Below are positions 34,157 through 45,445 of a DNA stretch of 64,000 bases, piece by piece. Each line of letters opens with the position of its first letter. Position 1 is the stretch's first letter. Source of the DNA: Bufo bufo (Eukaryota; Chordata; Amphibia; Anura; Bufonidae); assembly GCF_905171765.1 (NCBI RefSeq), contig NC_053395.1, positions 182,236,156 through 182,300,155 of the forward strand, in the 5' to 3' direction. A program made the translations under genes and the position numbers. The notes beneath the pieces are model-generated. The model was not told the DNA's origin. It did no database searches and saw nothing but the letters and a program-made list of their open reading frames with translations.

Positions 34157-34429
34157 TAAACACAGCGTATACAAATAATAGGACAGGTTTCAGTATATAC
34201 TACAGACATGTCTAACCCTCTTACATTTTTATGTAGCTGTACAGTGGGCCCTAGAATGAAGTTTAACGGTGGGCCCTAAGTAGCTCAGTCCGACGATTGT
34301 ATAAGTATAAAAATCCATGGAGCATTTTATTTTTTATTTTTTTAGGTAATATGCAGCCATGATACTGTATATTGTTCATTTTAGAGCTTTTCAAACTTTA
34401 CCTGTGTTTTCAGGTGAACATTGAATTAA
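34157..34429. other. No gene recognised
   Basis: Short AT-rich stretch after the duplication, without supported features. Confidence 0.4.
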
Positions 34430-34800
34430 CTTTTTCAGGACACAGGGCGTACGGGTACGCCCTGATGTCCTGGTACTTAAGGACACAGGGCGTACGGGTA
34501 CGTCCTGTGTATTTCCTATCACCGCCGCTCGGCGGGCGGTGATCGGAACCCGGTGCCTGCTCAAATCATTGAGCAGGCACCTTGGCTAAATGCAAGGGGG
34601 GGTACCGTGACCCCCCCTGTGTCGGTGATCGCCGCAAACCGCAGGTCAATTCAGACCTGCGGTTTGCGTCTTTTCACTGTTGGGGCGGCGGCTGGTGGCG
34701 GTGCCATCGGGTCCCCATGCGGCTGTAGGGGGGACCCGATGGCATGGAAGGCAGCGCGATGCCTTCCTGAGGCAACTGCGCTGCCTTACCGGTGACGAGC
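34430..34800. repeat. Hairpin-train fragment related to the element at 43.5 kb
   Basis: The 'ggacacagggcgtacgggtacg' block is followed by stem-loops tgcctgctcaa/ttgagcaggca (about 34,555-34,581), gcaaaccgcaggt/acctgcggtttgc (about 34,634-34,668), atcgggtccc/gggacccgat and a gcagcgc/gcgctgc pair. The first two hairpins and the lead-in match 43,520-43,741. This is a truncated copy of the left end of that family. Confidence 0.8.
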
Positions 34801-35087
34801 CTTTGCATAAATATTGGTAATTATTACTCCCCCTTTACAATTTCCACAAATTTTCTGAAATGGGAATGGGTGACAGGTATCTATGTCAGTCACACTGTTT
34901 CTGGTGATCCTTTCCAGGTTCATATTATTCCTAGAACAATTGCAGCTAAGATGTTCTAATAGAATCAAGGCGATGGAAAACCTATCAACACCCACTACAG
35001 ATAAGGCACACAATATGTCTTTGATTGAAAATGTATTTATTTATATTGTTTATTTGTTAAATGACAAAATGTTATTCAAAACAGTTA

Positions 35088-36029
35088 GGCCTCTTTCACA
35101 CGGGCGTTGCGGGAAAATGTGCGGGTGCGTTGCGGGAACACCCGCGATTTTTCCGCGAGAGTGCAAAACATTGTAATGCGTTTTGCACTCGCGTGAGAAA
35201 AATCACGCATGTTTAGTACCCAAACCCGAACTTCTTCACAGAAGTTCGGGCTTGGGATCGGTGTTCTGTAGATTTTATTATTTTCTCTTATAACATGGTT
35301 ATAAGGGAAAATAATAGCATTCTGAATACAGAATGCATAGTAGGTGATCAATTGAGGGTTAAAAAAAAATAAAAAAAATTAACTCACCTTCTCCTCTTGT
35401 TCGCGTAGCTCCCGGTCTCTTCTTTACTTCTCAAAAGATGAACTATCGGCTAGGACCTGTGGTGACGTCAGATCACATGCTCCAATCACATGGTACATCA
35501 CCACGGTGATGTACCATGTGATTGGAGCATGTGATCTGACGTCACCAAAGGTCCTTTAGCCGATAGTTCATCTTTTGAGAAGTAAAGAAGAGACGGGAGC
35601 TACGCGAACAAGAGGAGAAGGTGAGTTAATTTTTTTTATTTTTTTTTTAACCCTCAATTGATCACCTACTATGCATTCTGTATTCAGAATGCTATTATTT
35701 TCCCTTATAACCATGTTATAAGGGAAAATAATACAGTTTATAGACTGTCTCTTAGCAACCATGCGTGAAGATCGCACCGCATCCGCACTTGCTTGCGGAT
35801 GCTTGCGATTTTCACGCAACCCCATTCACTTCTATGGGGCCTGCGTTGCGTGAAAAACGCAGAATATAGAGCATGCTGCGATTTTCACGCAACGCATAAG
35901 TGATGCGTGAAAATCACCGCTCATCTGAACAGCCCCATAGAAACGAATGGGTCGGTATTCAGTGCGGGTGCAATGCGTTCACCTCACGCATCGCATCCGC
36001 GCGGAATACTCGCCCGTGTGAAAGAGGCC
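35088..36029. mobile_element. Harbinger-like palindromic MITE, 942 bp
   Basis: It is flanked by TTA (35,085-35,087 and 36,030-36,032), with perfect 19-bp inverted ends ggcctctttcacacgggcg. The centre is a near-perfect palindrome, arms about 35,277-35,503 and 35,504-35,732, with virtually no loop. Outside the palindrome are tgcg/cgca-rich blocks. Short open frames crossing it are artefacts of the symmetry. Confidence 0.92.
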
Positions 36030-36032
36030 TTA

Positions 36033-37357
36033 AAAGAAAAAAAATAATGATTTCTAACAACTGTGCCAGTCAATCAGTCCTGTGTTCCTGTTCAAGACAG
36101 TCAGCCATAATATTTACATAGTGAAAGTGCACCCATAGCAGTACAGGACAGTAGTAGCCGCAACAAATTCAGCCACAATAATAATAAATGGACACTCTCA
36201 AGCTGCAGCACAGGTTTCCTCGAACAGGATGATCAATATGAATGTAAGTGACTGATTCACAGCACGAAAAGTTCCATAGGTGATAGTCATAAATATAAGA
36301 AACTTGCTCATGTACAAAGAGTTTACTGTGTTCGAAATCTGCATAATTTCTTCACTCTGGTACTGTTTCAGGAGATAGGCACAATCAATCTGGTGTTGCC
36401 TGGTATCTAAACACAATTTTTTGAAGCCAGAATCATAGCATAGACACTACAAGGAAACTTCCCAGTGGGCTGATGCCTAGAGGGCCATTTGAGCATTCCT
36501 CAAGTCTGCCAGCCATGGAAAGTAATGATCTGACGGTCCCCTCCTGACCCCAACTGTATTGCCATGCTAAGGCAACTGGAGTAGGAGGAGAGAACGTGGA
36601 AGCTAGCTCTGGCCACCACAGGGAGGCAGTGTTTTGTGCTGGCGGGGTATTATTTTGTTATGCACTGTGGCTCTGCTGGAGTGGTATAATGGCCGCAATA
36701 TGGTATTACTGGCCCCACCTACTTATGTTGATCCTGACTTCTGTCAGTTTTGGCTCCACTACGAAGTAGGGCCACTTTTTTTTTATTTTTTTCAGGGCCA
36801 CAAATACACCCCTGGGAGTAGAAAATAAAAGGATAGGATGTGGATTTTTACATCTACATTAACTGTTATTGGTCATGGATTTCACATAGAACTACTGTGG
36901 ATTTGATCTCTGCATCTTAATCTGCATAGTTTTCAGTCAACAATGCATACAGATTATCAATTCAGAAAGATGTTGATGTCTGGAAGCACATGTGAACATA
37001 CCATAAAGAGCAATGGTTTACCTATTTATATTCATCTCATTAATACATAACAGTGATCCAATGTTCTACCCTGAATAAAAAAAATCAAAGAGGTTTCTTA
37101 GATTTAGTTAAAAAGTTTCTAAATTTCATAGGTAACACTCAGGTAATGCCAAAACCTGGCAGCCTTTCAAAGCAAGTACATGGCAGACACAGACATATAA
37201 GTATAATGACAACTACAAAGATTATAGAAAGAAATAAAATCACAGATCGTAATTTAAATAATGATACTTATTGGAAGACTAATAAAGTTAGAGACTTAAT
37301 AACATCCATATGTACAAATTCTCAATTTTTCCACATCAGCAAAAGAGATAGAAGATA
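36033..37357. other. No gene recognised
   Basis: No supported coding, RNA or repeat feature. A minus-strand frame at 36,198-36,416 has no recognisable domain. Confidence 0.35.
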
Positions 37358-37361
37358 TTAA

Positions 37362-37690
37362 AGAGGACCTTTCTTGGGTCCAGGCATTATAAACTAAGTA
37401 TTAGGATAAGTAGTGCATAGTACAGGGAGTTAAATGCACTTTCAATTTTTTCTGGGAGCCGCTCCGTTCGCCCGCTGTGGCCCTTGTTGTATTCTCCTGC
37501 CTGGTATGCTAATTTTAGCATCAGAACAATGAGGAGGAGACTGAGTCTTTCTCCATGGGCGTCTACTTCTCCCTGGCTGTAGCGCTGTCCAATCGCAAGG
37601 TGAGTTTTTTTCTCTCCCTGGCTGTGACGCTCTCTCTGCTGTGATTGGACAGCGCTACAGCAAGGGAGAAGGAGATCCACCCAGTCCGAT
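37362..37690. repeat. Left half of a TTAA-flanked MITE
   Basis: It begins agaggacctttcttgggtcc directly after TTAA at 37,358-37,361. It contains an inverted pair 'gtagcgctgtccaatc' and 'gattggacagcgctac' (about 37,579-37,660). The matching right end is missing; the sequence passes directly into the next repeat. Confidence 0.6.
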
Positions 37691-38848
37691 AAACACCACA
37701 AAAAAATTAAAATAAAAACTGTATAAAAAAAATGCAATTTTTGTCACCTTACATCACAAAAAGTCCAACACCAAGTGATCAAAAAGGCATATGTCCCACA
37801 AAATGGTACCAATAAAACTGTCACCTCATCCCACAAAAAATGAGCCCCTACATAAGAAAATCATTAAAAAAAAAACAAAAAAAAAACTATAGCTCTCAGA
37901 ACATGGAGACACATTAAAACATATTTTTTTTGTTTCAAAAATGCTATTATTGTGTAAAACTTAAATAGGAAAAATAAAACATATTAGGTATCGCCACGTC
38001 CGTAACGATCTGCTCTATAAAAATGTCACATGACCTAACCCCTCAGGTGAACGCTGTAAAAATAAATAAATAAAAACTGTGCTAAAAGAACACATTTTTT
38101 GGTCACCTTGCCCCATAAAGTGTTATAATGAATAATCAAAAAAATAATATGTACCCAAAAATAGCACCAATAAAACTTGCACCTTATCCCCAATTTTCTA
38201 AAATGGGGTCACTTTTTGGGAGTTTCTACTGTAAGGGTGTATCAGGGGGGCTTCAAATGGGACATGGCATCTGAAAACCAGTTCAGCAAAATCTGCCTTC
38301 CAAAAACCATGTGGCGCTCCTTTTTTTCTGCGCCCTGCTGTGTGCCCTTACATCAGTTTACGACCACATGTGGGGTGTTTCTGTAAACCGCAGAATGAGA
38401 GTAATAAATATTGAGTTTTGCTTGGCTGTTAAACCTCAATGTGTTTATGAAAAAAATTGATTAAAATGAAAAATCTGCCAAAAAAGTGAAATAAAAAAAT
38501 TTGATCTCCATTTTCCTTTAATTCTTGTGGAACACCTAAAGGGTTAACAAAGTTTGTAAAATCAGTTTTAAGTAACTTGAGGGATGTAGTTTTTACAATG
38601 GGGTCATTTATAGGGGTATCAACTATGTAAGTCCCACAAAGTGACTTCAGACCTGAACTGGTCCTTAAAAAGTGGGTTTTGGCAATTTTCTTAAAAATTT
38701 TAAGAATTGCTTCTAAAATTCTAAGCCTTCTAACGTCCTAAAAAAATAAAATGACATTTACAAAATAATGCCAACATAAAGTAGACATCTGGGGAATGTT
38801 AAGTAATAAATATTTAATGAGGTATCACTTTCTGTTTTAAAAGCAGAG
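37691..38848. repeat. Interior of an old TTAA-type repeat family, part 1
   Basis: Words such as 'gtatcgccacgtccgtaacga', 'gacctaacccctcaggtgaac', 'ggggcttcaaatgggacat' and 'ggggtgtttctgtaaac' are shared in the same order with 44,540-46,640. This is an older copy of the interior of the 43.5-kb element. It is interrupted at 38,849 by nested LTRs and resumes at 40,157-40,415, ending at TTAA (40,416-40,419). Confidence 0.75.
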
Positions 38849-40156
38849 TGTCACAGGGCGCTGGCGGCATGCTTCCCCCCTCCTGCGCCGCCGGCGTCCT
38901 GGGATGACACGGCAGCACTCTCGCTCACCGTGTTCTTCTGTAGCGCCGAGCGGGGAGCCGCACGGCGTCCTGGTTGCCGGGTAACGGGGGTGTCACCGCC
39001 AGTTCTGTGAGAAGGTCTGGCAGACATTCTTCTCTACCTCTTGTATGATGTTCTTTGTTTTGGTTTCACTTTCTCATCTCCTTTCCGTCTGCCAGGTGTC
39101 AAATATTTAGACTAATCGTCTTGCTTTATATTCCCTCCCATACTGCCTCACTTTGCGGTTTATACCACTTCCTGGATGAAGTGTTCACTGCTGCAGGCTG
39201 CTTCTGCTGTTTGCTCAGATAAGTCCTTTACTTTACTGTGTTTCCTTGCTGGCTTGATTCTAGGTGACCCTGACTCCGTCCGTATAAAGTGCAGGGAGCC
39301 GGTGGTTGTGTCCCCTCACTATTATAGGGTTTTCAGGTGTCACACAGACTTAGGTACGTGGGCATGCAATCGTCTACCATCGAGACCCTTGCATGTGCAT
39401 AGCAGTCAGGGAGAGCTCTTAGGGTTTTATAGGGCTCACCTATAAGCTCCTTAGTTTGGGATCAAGCCAGTCGCTCGTTTATTCATAAGCTCCAGCTATC
39501 TGAAAACTTCACCTGTGACAGGGGGTTGGAGCGCGCCCGGCCGCACGCTTCCTCTCTGTGCGGCTGGCGTCCCCCGTCCCCATAGCTACACTGAAAGGGG
39601 CTGAGCGCCGAGCTGGCCACTCGGCGCTCGGTTACACACAGGGGGAGGTCATGTGGCGCTGGCCACATCACATGACCTCTGCTCTTCACTATTTAAACAG
39701 GCAACCTGCTAGCCACAGGTTGCCTGTGATTCATTGTCCAAGGCTATTTGTTACTTTGTTCCCAGTGCTATTTGGATTTTGACCCGTGCCCGTTTTGGAC
39801 CCGCTACTGTTTGCTCCTTAGTTCTAGACCTCTTGGCTTGACCTTTGGCTTGTGACCTGACCTGTGTTTATTCCTCTGGTACTGATTTACTCTCCTGGTA
39901 TTTGACCTCGGCTTCCCCTGACTATTCGCTGCTTTCTCCATTTGTACTTCGTCGCCGTCTTGGTATTGACTTGGTCCGTTCACTATCCGTTGTTTGTCTT
40001 GTCTGTCCTCCCAGCACGTATTTTAAGCTAGGGACTGCCGTCCAGTTGTCCCCTGTCATCAGGAATTGTGTGGCAAGTAGGCAGGGCCAGGGGTGAGGGT
40101 GGAGCGCAGTGGTCACTATTCTTCCCCCCCGTGTGTGCGTGAACATGATCGTGACA
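38849..40156 (+). mobile_element. Solo LTR related to the chromovirus LTR, itself interrupted
   Basis: It starts tgtcacaggg and ends gatcgtgaca. The flanks cagag (38,844-38,848) and cagat (40,157-40,161) match at four of five. After subtracting the nested LTR (38,991-39,520 and its repeat), about 770 bp remain. It shares with the chromovirus LTR the tail complementary to 'tgtccagttgtcccctgtcatcagga' type words and the promoter block. TATTTAAA at 39,690-39,697 is followed 32 nt later by gcctgtgatt. It is a sister subfamily in plus orientation. Confidence 0.85.
38991..39520 (+). mobile_element. Solo LTR, 530 bp, nested inside another solo LTR
   Basis: It starts tgtcaccgcc and ends acctgtgaca, with a perfect ggggg duplication (38,986-38,990 and 39,521-39,525). 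An inverted copy of exactly the same length lies at 57,375-57,904. Sense orientation is assumed, not proven. Confidence 0.88.
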
Positions 40157-40415
40157 CAGATAAAATTTAAATTTTGAAAATTGCGAATTTGAATTTTTTT
40201 TGGGTTAATGTGGGATTTTTTTTATAAATAAAGGTCAAATATATTGACTCACATTTATGACTATTATGAAGTACAAAGTTTCACAAGAAAACAATCTCTG
40301 AATGGCTTGGATAAGTAAAAGCGCTCCAAAGCTATTACCACATAAAGTGACATATGTCAGATTTGCAAAATTAGGCCTGGTCAGGAAGTGGGCAAATGGC
40401 CCGGATGTGAAGTGG
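40157..40415. repeat. Interior of an old TTAA-type repeat family, part 2
   Basis: The continuation of 37,691-38,848 after the nested LTRs. 'gaagtacaaagtttcacaagaaaacaatctc' type words match the 3' part of the 43.5-kb element (about 47,000-47,090). It ends with ccggatgtgaagtgg next to TTAA. Confidence 0.75.
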
Positions 40416-41180
40416 TTAAGAGACAAAAAAAAACAATGTGGATAAATAAAACTGTAAAAAAAAGCAATAAATGACAAAAAGAAAGCATTTAAATCACTAA
40501 AACAGGAGGGTAGCGAAAAAGCACTGAAAAACTATAAGAAAAAAAAAAAAATGTAATAAACAAATAAAAGCAGCCTAGAGCCTAGACACCGAGAGATTAA
40601 TTGCCAAAGAGAGCAAAACTCACCCTAAAATGTTCTTCAATTATATAAATGGTAAAAAGTATAAATCTGAAGGTGTCGGCCCTTTACAGAGTGATGAGGG
40701 GGGAGCTGCAGAGAGCGATGAGGAGAAAGCAAAGCTATTAAAAAAAAAAATTCTCCACTGTATTCACTACGGAAAATAAACTGTCAGATGAAATGCAGAA
40801 TGTTAAAGTAAATTCCCCATTAAAAGTGCCCTGTCTGACCCAGGAAGAAGTACAGCGGCGTATTAAAAAGATTAAAATAGACCAATCGCCAGGACCAGGT
40901 GGCATACACCCCCGTATCCTAAGATAATTAAGTAATGTCATAGCCTAGACCCTTTTTTCTTATATTTAAGGACTCTATATTGACAGGGAGTGTTCCACAG
41001 AATTGACGCATAGCATATGTGGTGTCAACATTCAAAAAGGGTCCAAAAACAGAGCCCAGAAACTATAGGCCGGTAAGTTTAACATCTGTCGTAGGTAAAC
41101 TGCTTGAAGGTTTTCTAAGAGATGCTATCTTGGAGTACGTCAATTAAAATAAGCAAATAACACCATATCAGCATGGCTTA

Positions 41181-41414
41181 ATGAGGGATTGGTCATGTCA
41201 AACTAATTTAACCAGTTTCTATGAGAAGGTAAGTTCTAGATTTGACACCGGCGAATCAATGGATGTCGTATATATGGACATCTCCAAAGCATTTGACACT
41301 GTACCACATAAAAGGTTAGTATATAAAAGGAGAATGCTTGGACTGGGAGAAAATGTCTGTATGTGGGTAAGTAACTGGCTCAGTGATAGAAAACAGAGCG
41401 TGTTTATTAACGGT
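41181..41414 (+). pseudogene. CR1-like reverse transcriptase, central fragment
   Basis: The frame carries MDISKAFDTVPHKRL with the first catalytic Asp, then WLSDRKQSVFING, and is cut by the solo LTR after the codons for VFING. It continues beyond the LTR at 42,303. Confidence 0.85.
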
Positions 41415-42302
41415 TGTGGCAAAACCAACCTCGCCACTGGGTTTCGGAGGGGCCTGGCTACCAGCCTCTTGCCTCAGGATTATGGCCCATACTAACTTTA
41501 AAGGAGAAGACAGACCGGCCGCACAGCTTATATCTGTCTTTGGAATTGTATTTTATGTATGTGAGGGTACCCAGATAGCTAATTTTATTGTATTCGTGTA
41601 GTCTGAGTGCCATTCACCTAATAATATGCACTCAGACTTGAGCTATCTGGGGATATGTTAAATGTCTGTGTTTACTGTAAGGGTTGTGACATTGCATGTT
41701 TAAATGGTGATTTCTGTCCTGTTGTCCCCACATGTGTATTGGTGATTTCCCTTTGTCTTGAGAGATAATTGAATTACTCCTCGGGTGTCTCCAGGGCAGA
41801 AAGGAGGAAACCATGATGCATTGTGGGGATGTATTGTGTCTGTGTATCCTGAATTGCTGCATATCTGTCCTGTGTCACAGTCTTCCTTCTGGTCCCATAG
41901 GGGCGTGTCCACCAGATGGGGACCTGCATAAATACGGGCGGGTAGCCCTCAATAAAGAGTGCCTGTTTTATCCTTCATCATGTTGAGGCTGGTGTTTGGG
42001 TAACTGATCAACGCTGGGTGATTGCTATACGCTAAAGATTTGCTATACTCCCCTGGCTTTACTACTAGCTCTTGTAAGAGCTGTTCCTGCTCTCTGGTTT
42101 TAGGAGAGGTTCACCCACTGGAGCCTGGAGCCTTGTCGTAGGTCCAGGGTGGGTAGGAGACGGTGAGACCTCAACCAAGCTTTGGCGGTTCGTGGGGTCT
42201 GCAGTGCGTACGGTGTCAAGTGGAGTGCTTGGAGTCCTCGGAAAGCACTAGGAGCACCTATCAACGGAGGTACCCGGTCAGGGTGCCAGGAGATCCGTTA
42301 CA
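41415..42302 (+). mobile_element. Solo LTR, 888 bp, inside the CR1-like LINE
   Basis: It starts tgtggcaaaacc and ends gatccgttaca, with a perfect acggt duplication (41,410-41,414 and 42,303-42,307). It contains a TATA-like cataaata (about 41,928) followed by AATAAAGAG (about 41,951), an order typical of retroviral-type LTRs. An endogenous-retrovirus origin is possible but not shown, as no internal region is present. Confidence 0.85.
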
Positions 42303-43249
42303 ACGGTACACACTCAGATTGGGTCACTGTCACTAGTGGGGTACCTCAGCTGTCAGTATTGGGCCCTATTCTTTTCAATATGTTTATTAATGATCTTGTA
42401 GAAGGCTTGCACAGTAATATATACATTTTTGCAGATGACACTAAACTGTGTCAAGTAATTGACACGGAAGAGGACAGTATACTGCTACAGATGGATATGG
42501 ATAGATTAGAGACTTGGGCAGAGAGGTGGCAGATGAGGTTTAACACTGACAAATGTAAGGTTATGCACATGGGAAGAAATAATGCAAGTCACCTGTACAT
42601 ACTAAATGGTAAAACACTGGGTAACACTGACATGGAAAAGGACCTAGGAATTTTGGTGAACAGCAAACTAAGCTCTAGAAACCAGTGTCAGGCAGCTGCT
42701 GCCAAGGCCAGTAAGATAATGGGTTGCATCAAAAGGGGCATAGATGCCCGTGATGAGAACATAGTCCTACCACTTTGCAAATCACTAGTCAGACCACACA
42801 TGGAGTACTGTGTACAGCTTTGGGCCCTTGTGAACAAGGCAGACATAGCAGAGCTGGAGAGGGTTCAGAGTAGGGCAACTAAAGTAATAACTGGAATGGG
42901 GGGACTACAGTACCCTGAAAGATTATCAAAATTAGGGTTATTCACTTTAGAAAAAAGACTACTGAGGGGAGATCTAATAACTATGTATAAATATATCATC
43001 GGTCAGTACAGAGATCTCTCCCATCATCTATTTTTCCCCAGGACTGTGACTGTGATGAGGGGACATCCTCTGCGTCTGGAGGAAAGAAGGTTTGTACACA
43101 AACATAGAAGAGGATTCTTTACGGTAAGAGCAGTGAGACTGTGGAACTCTCTGCCTGAGGAGGTGGTGATGGTGAGTTCACTAAAAGAGTTCAAGAGGGG
43201 CCTGGATGTATTTCTGGAGTGTAATAATATTACAGGCTATAGCTACTAG
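42303..43249 (+). pseudogene. CR1-like reverse transcriptase, C-terminal part
   Basis: After the LTR the frame resumes and stays open to the natural stop: HSDWVTVTSGVPQ, GPILFNMFINDL, catalytic FADD (IFADDTKLC), then LERVQSRATKVITGM and LEKRLLRGDLITMYKYI, and the terminal RAVRLWNSLPEEVV. These match the CR1 group of LINE reverse transcriptases. The open frame formally extends into the LTR to 42,182, but that part is not LINE sequence. Confidence 0.9.
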
Positions 43250-43626
43250 AGATGGGTCGTTGATCCAGGGAGTTATTCTGATTGCCTGATTGGAGTCGGG
43301 AAGGAATTTTTTTCCCCTTAAGTGTGAAAAATTGGCTTCTACCTCATAGTTTTTTTTTTGCCTTCCTCTGGATCAACTTGCAGGATAACAGGCTGAACTG
43401 GGTGGACTGTCTTTTTTTCGGCCTTGTAACCTATGTTACTATGTTACATTAAGACATGATCTGCTACCCACAAAGCGCCAATAAATAATGCAAGCTGGCT
43501 TTAACCTCTTAAGGACATAGGGCGTACAGGTACGCCCTTGTGCCCTGGTACTTAAGGACACAGGGCGTACATGTACACCCTGTGTATTTTCGATCACTGC
43601 CGTGCGGCTGGCAGTGATCGGGACCG

Positions 43627-44435
43627 GTGCCTGCTCAAATCATTGAGCAGGCACGTAGGCTAAATGCGCGGGGGGGTCCCGTGACCCCCCCCATGTCGGC
43701 GATCGCGGCAAACCGCAGGTCAATTCAGACCTGCGGTTTGCTGCGATTTCTGCAGTTTCTGATCCCCGCGGTCCCTGACCGCGGGGATCAGAAACTTTAG
43801 TATTCCTAAAATATATCTGTATCCCCCCCCTGCACCCCTGAGTGATTTTAGCCCGGTGGGAGGTGCAGGGGGAGGGTTGCGGGCGGTGCGGGCGAGGCGG
43901 GAGGCGGGCGGTGCGGCAGGCGGGATTGCGATCCCCCGCCCGCCTCCCCTTGAATAATCGTTGGCATCTAGTGGGTATACCAGGGTGCCAGCACATTGCT
44001 GGCACCCTGGTATAAACGGCTGACATCTGCGATGCGATGTCAGCCGTTTAACCCTTTCCATACAGCGGTCCGTACGGACCGCTGTATGGAAAAGGTTAAC
44101 AGCTCAGGGAGCTCCCTCTCCCATCGGGGGGCTGCTGTGCCTTTGCAGCCCCCCGATGGAGAGGGAGAGAGCCCGCAGACAGCCCCCCGCAGCCCCGTGC
44201 TCACCCTTCCCCGTCTGCGAAGTTCTGAACACTACTGAGCAGACGGGGAAGGTTCCCATGGCAACAGGACGCCGTCTCAGGCATCCTGCTGTCCATGGTG
44301 CTGAACAGATCTGTGCTAAAAGGCATAGATCTGTTCAGAAAAAGTGTAAAATACAGTACAGTACAATATATATTGTACTGTACTGTATTATACAGACATC
44401 AGACCCACTGGATCTTCAAGAACCAAGTGGGTCTG
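43627..44435. repeat. Train of perfect stem-loops
   Basis: Consecutive inverted repeats, most perfect: 43,627-43,654 (12-bp arms), 43,708-43,741 (14), 43,754-43,796 (20, loop cct), 43,976-44,014 (18, loop cat), 44,013-44,050 (15), 44,056-44,091 (18, no loop), about 44,112-44,167 (one gap), 44,205-44,252 (14), about 44,303-44,338 (agatctgttca pair), 44,350-44,389 (20, no loop), and 44,405-44,434 (10). Together they cover roughly half of 800 bp. Most arms are GC-rich. Confidence 0.92.
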
Positions 44436-45445
44436 GGTAAAAAAAAAAGTGAATAAAAGTGAAAATAAAGTAAAAATCAAAAAACATATTTATCACTGAT
44501 TAAAAATGAAAAAAATAAAATTCCCTACACATGTTTGGTATCGCCGTGTTCGTAACGACCTGATCTATAAAACGGTCATGTTACTTTACCCGAACGGTGA
44601 ACGCCATAAAAATAAAAAATAAAAAACTATGATGAAATTGAAATTTTGCCCACCTTACTTCCCAAAAAAGGTAATAAAAGTGATCAAAAAAGTTGCATGC
44701 ACGCCAAAATTGTAACAATCAAACCGTCATCTCATCCCGCAAAAATCATACCCTACCCAAGATAATCGCCCAAAAACTGAAAAAACTATGGCTCTTAGAC
44801 TATGGAAACACTAAAACATGATTTTTTTTATTTCAAAAATGAAATCATTGTGTAAAACTTACATAAATAAAAAAAAGTATACATATTAGGTATCGCCACG
44901 TCTGTATCGACCGGCTCTATAAAAATATCACAGGATCTAACCCCTCAGGTGACCACCGTAAAAAAATAAAAATAAAAACGGTGTAAAAAAAGCAATTTTT
45001 TGTCATCTTACTTCACAAAAAGTGTAATAGCAAGCAATCAAAAAGTCATATGCACCCCAAAATAGATGCCAATCAAACCGTCATCTCATCCCGCAAAAAA
45101 TGAGACCCTACTTAAGATAATCGCCCAAAAACTGAAAAAACTATGGCTCTTAGACTATGGAGACACTAAAACATTTTTTTTGTTTTAAAAATGAAATCAT
45201 TGTGTAAAACTTACATAAATAAAAAAAATTGTATACATATTAGGTATCGCCGCATCCGTGACAACCTGCTCTATAAAATTACCACATGATCTAACTTGTC
45301 AGATAAATGTTGTAAATAACAAAAAAAAAAACGGTGCCAAAAAAGCTATTTCTTGTTACCTTGCCGCACAAAAAGTGTAATATAGAGCAACCAAAAATCA
45401 TATGTACCCTAAACTAGTACCAACAAAACTGCCAACCTATCCCGT

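Larger units (their letters stand above)
40425..43448 (+). mobile_element. CR1-like LINE, 5'-truncated, split by a solo LTR
   Basis: The element begins mid-ORF2 near 40,425-40,490 and ends in an 8-bp tail repeat, tactatgttactatgtta (about 43,430-43,447), as CR1-group LINEs do. Frames before the LTR are broken by several stops (for example near 40,924 and 41,143). It is a dead copy. A smaller antisense relative lies at 14,036-14,310. Confidence 0.88.

Noticed and set aside
39176..39445. Plus-strand frame whose peptide closely matches the minus-strand frame at 57,541-57,840, resembling a conserved small protein family.
   Set aside because: Both frames lie inside copies of the same 530-bp solo LTR. 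The shared peptide follows from DNA identity and there is no sign of coding selection.
43754..43796. A strong hairpin that might be a microRNA precursor or a terminator.
   Set aside because: Its arms and loop are perfect like its neighbours' and part of a train of DNA palindromes. There is no bacterial context and no evidence of a microRNA-like imperfect stem.
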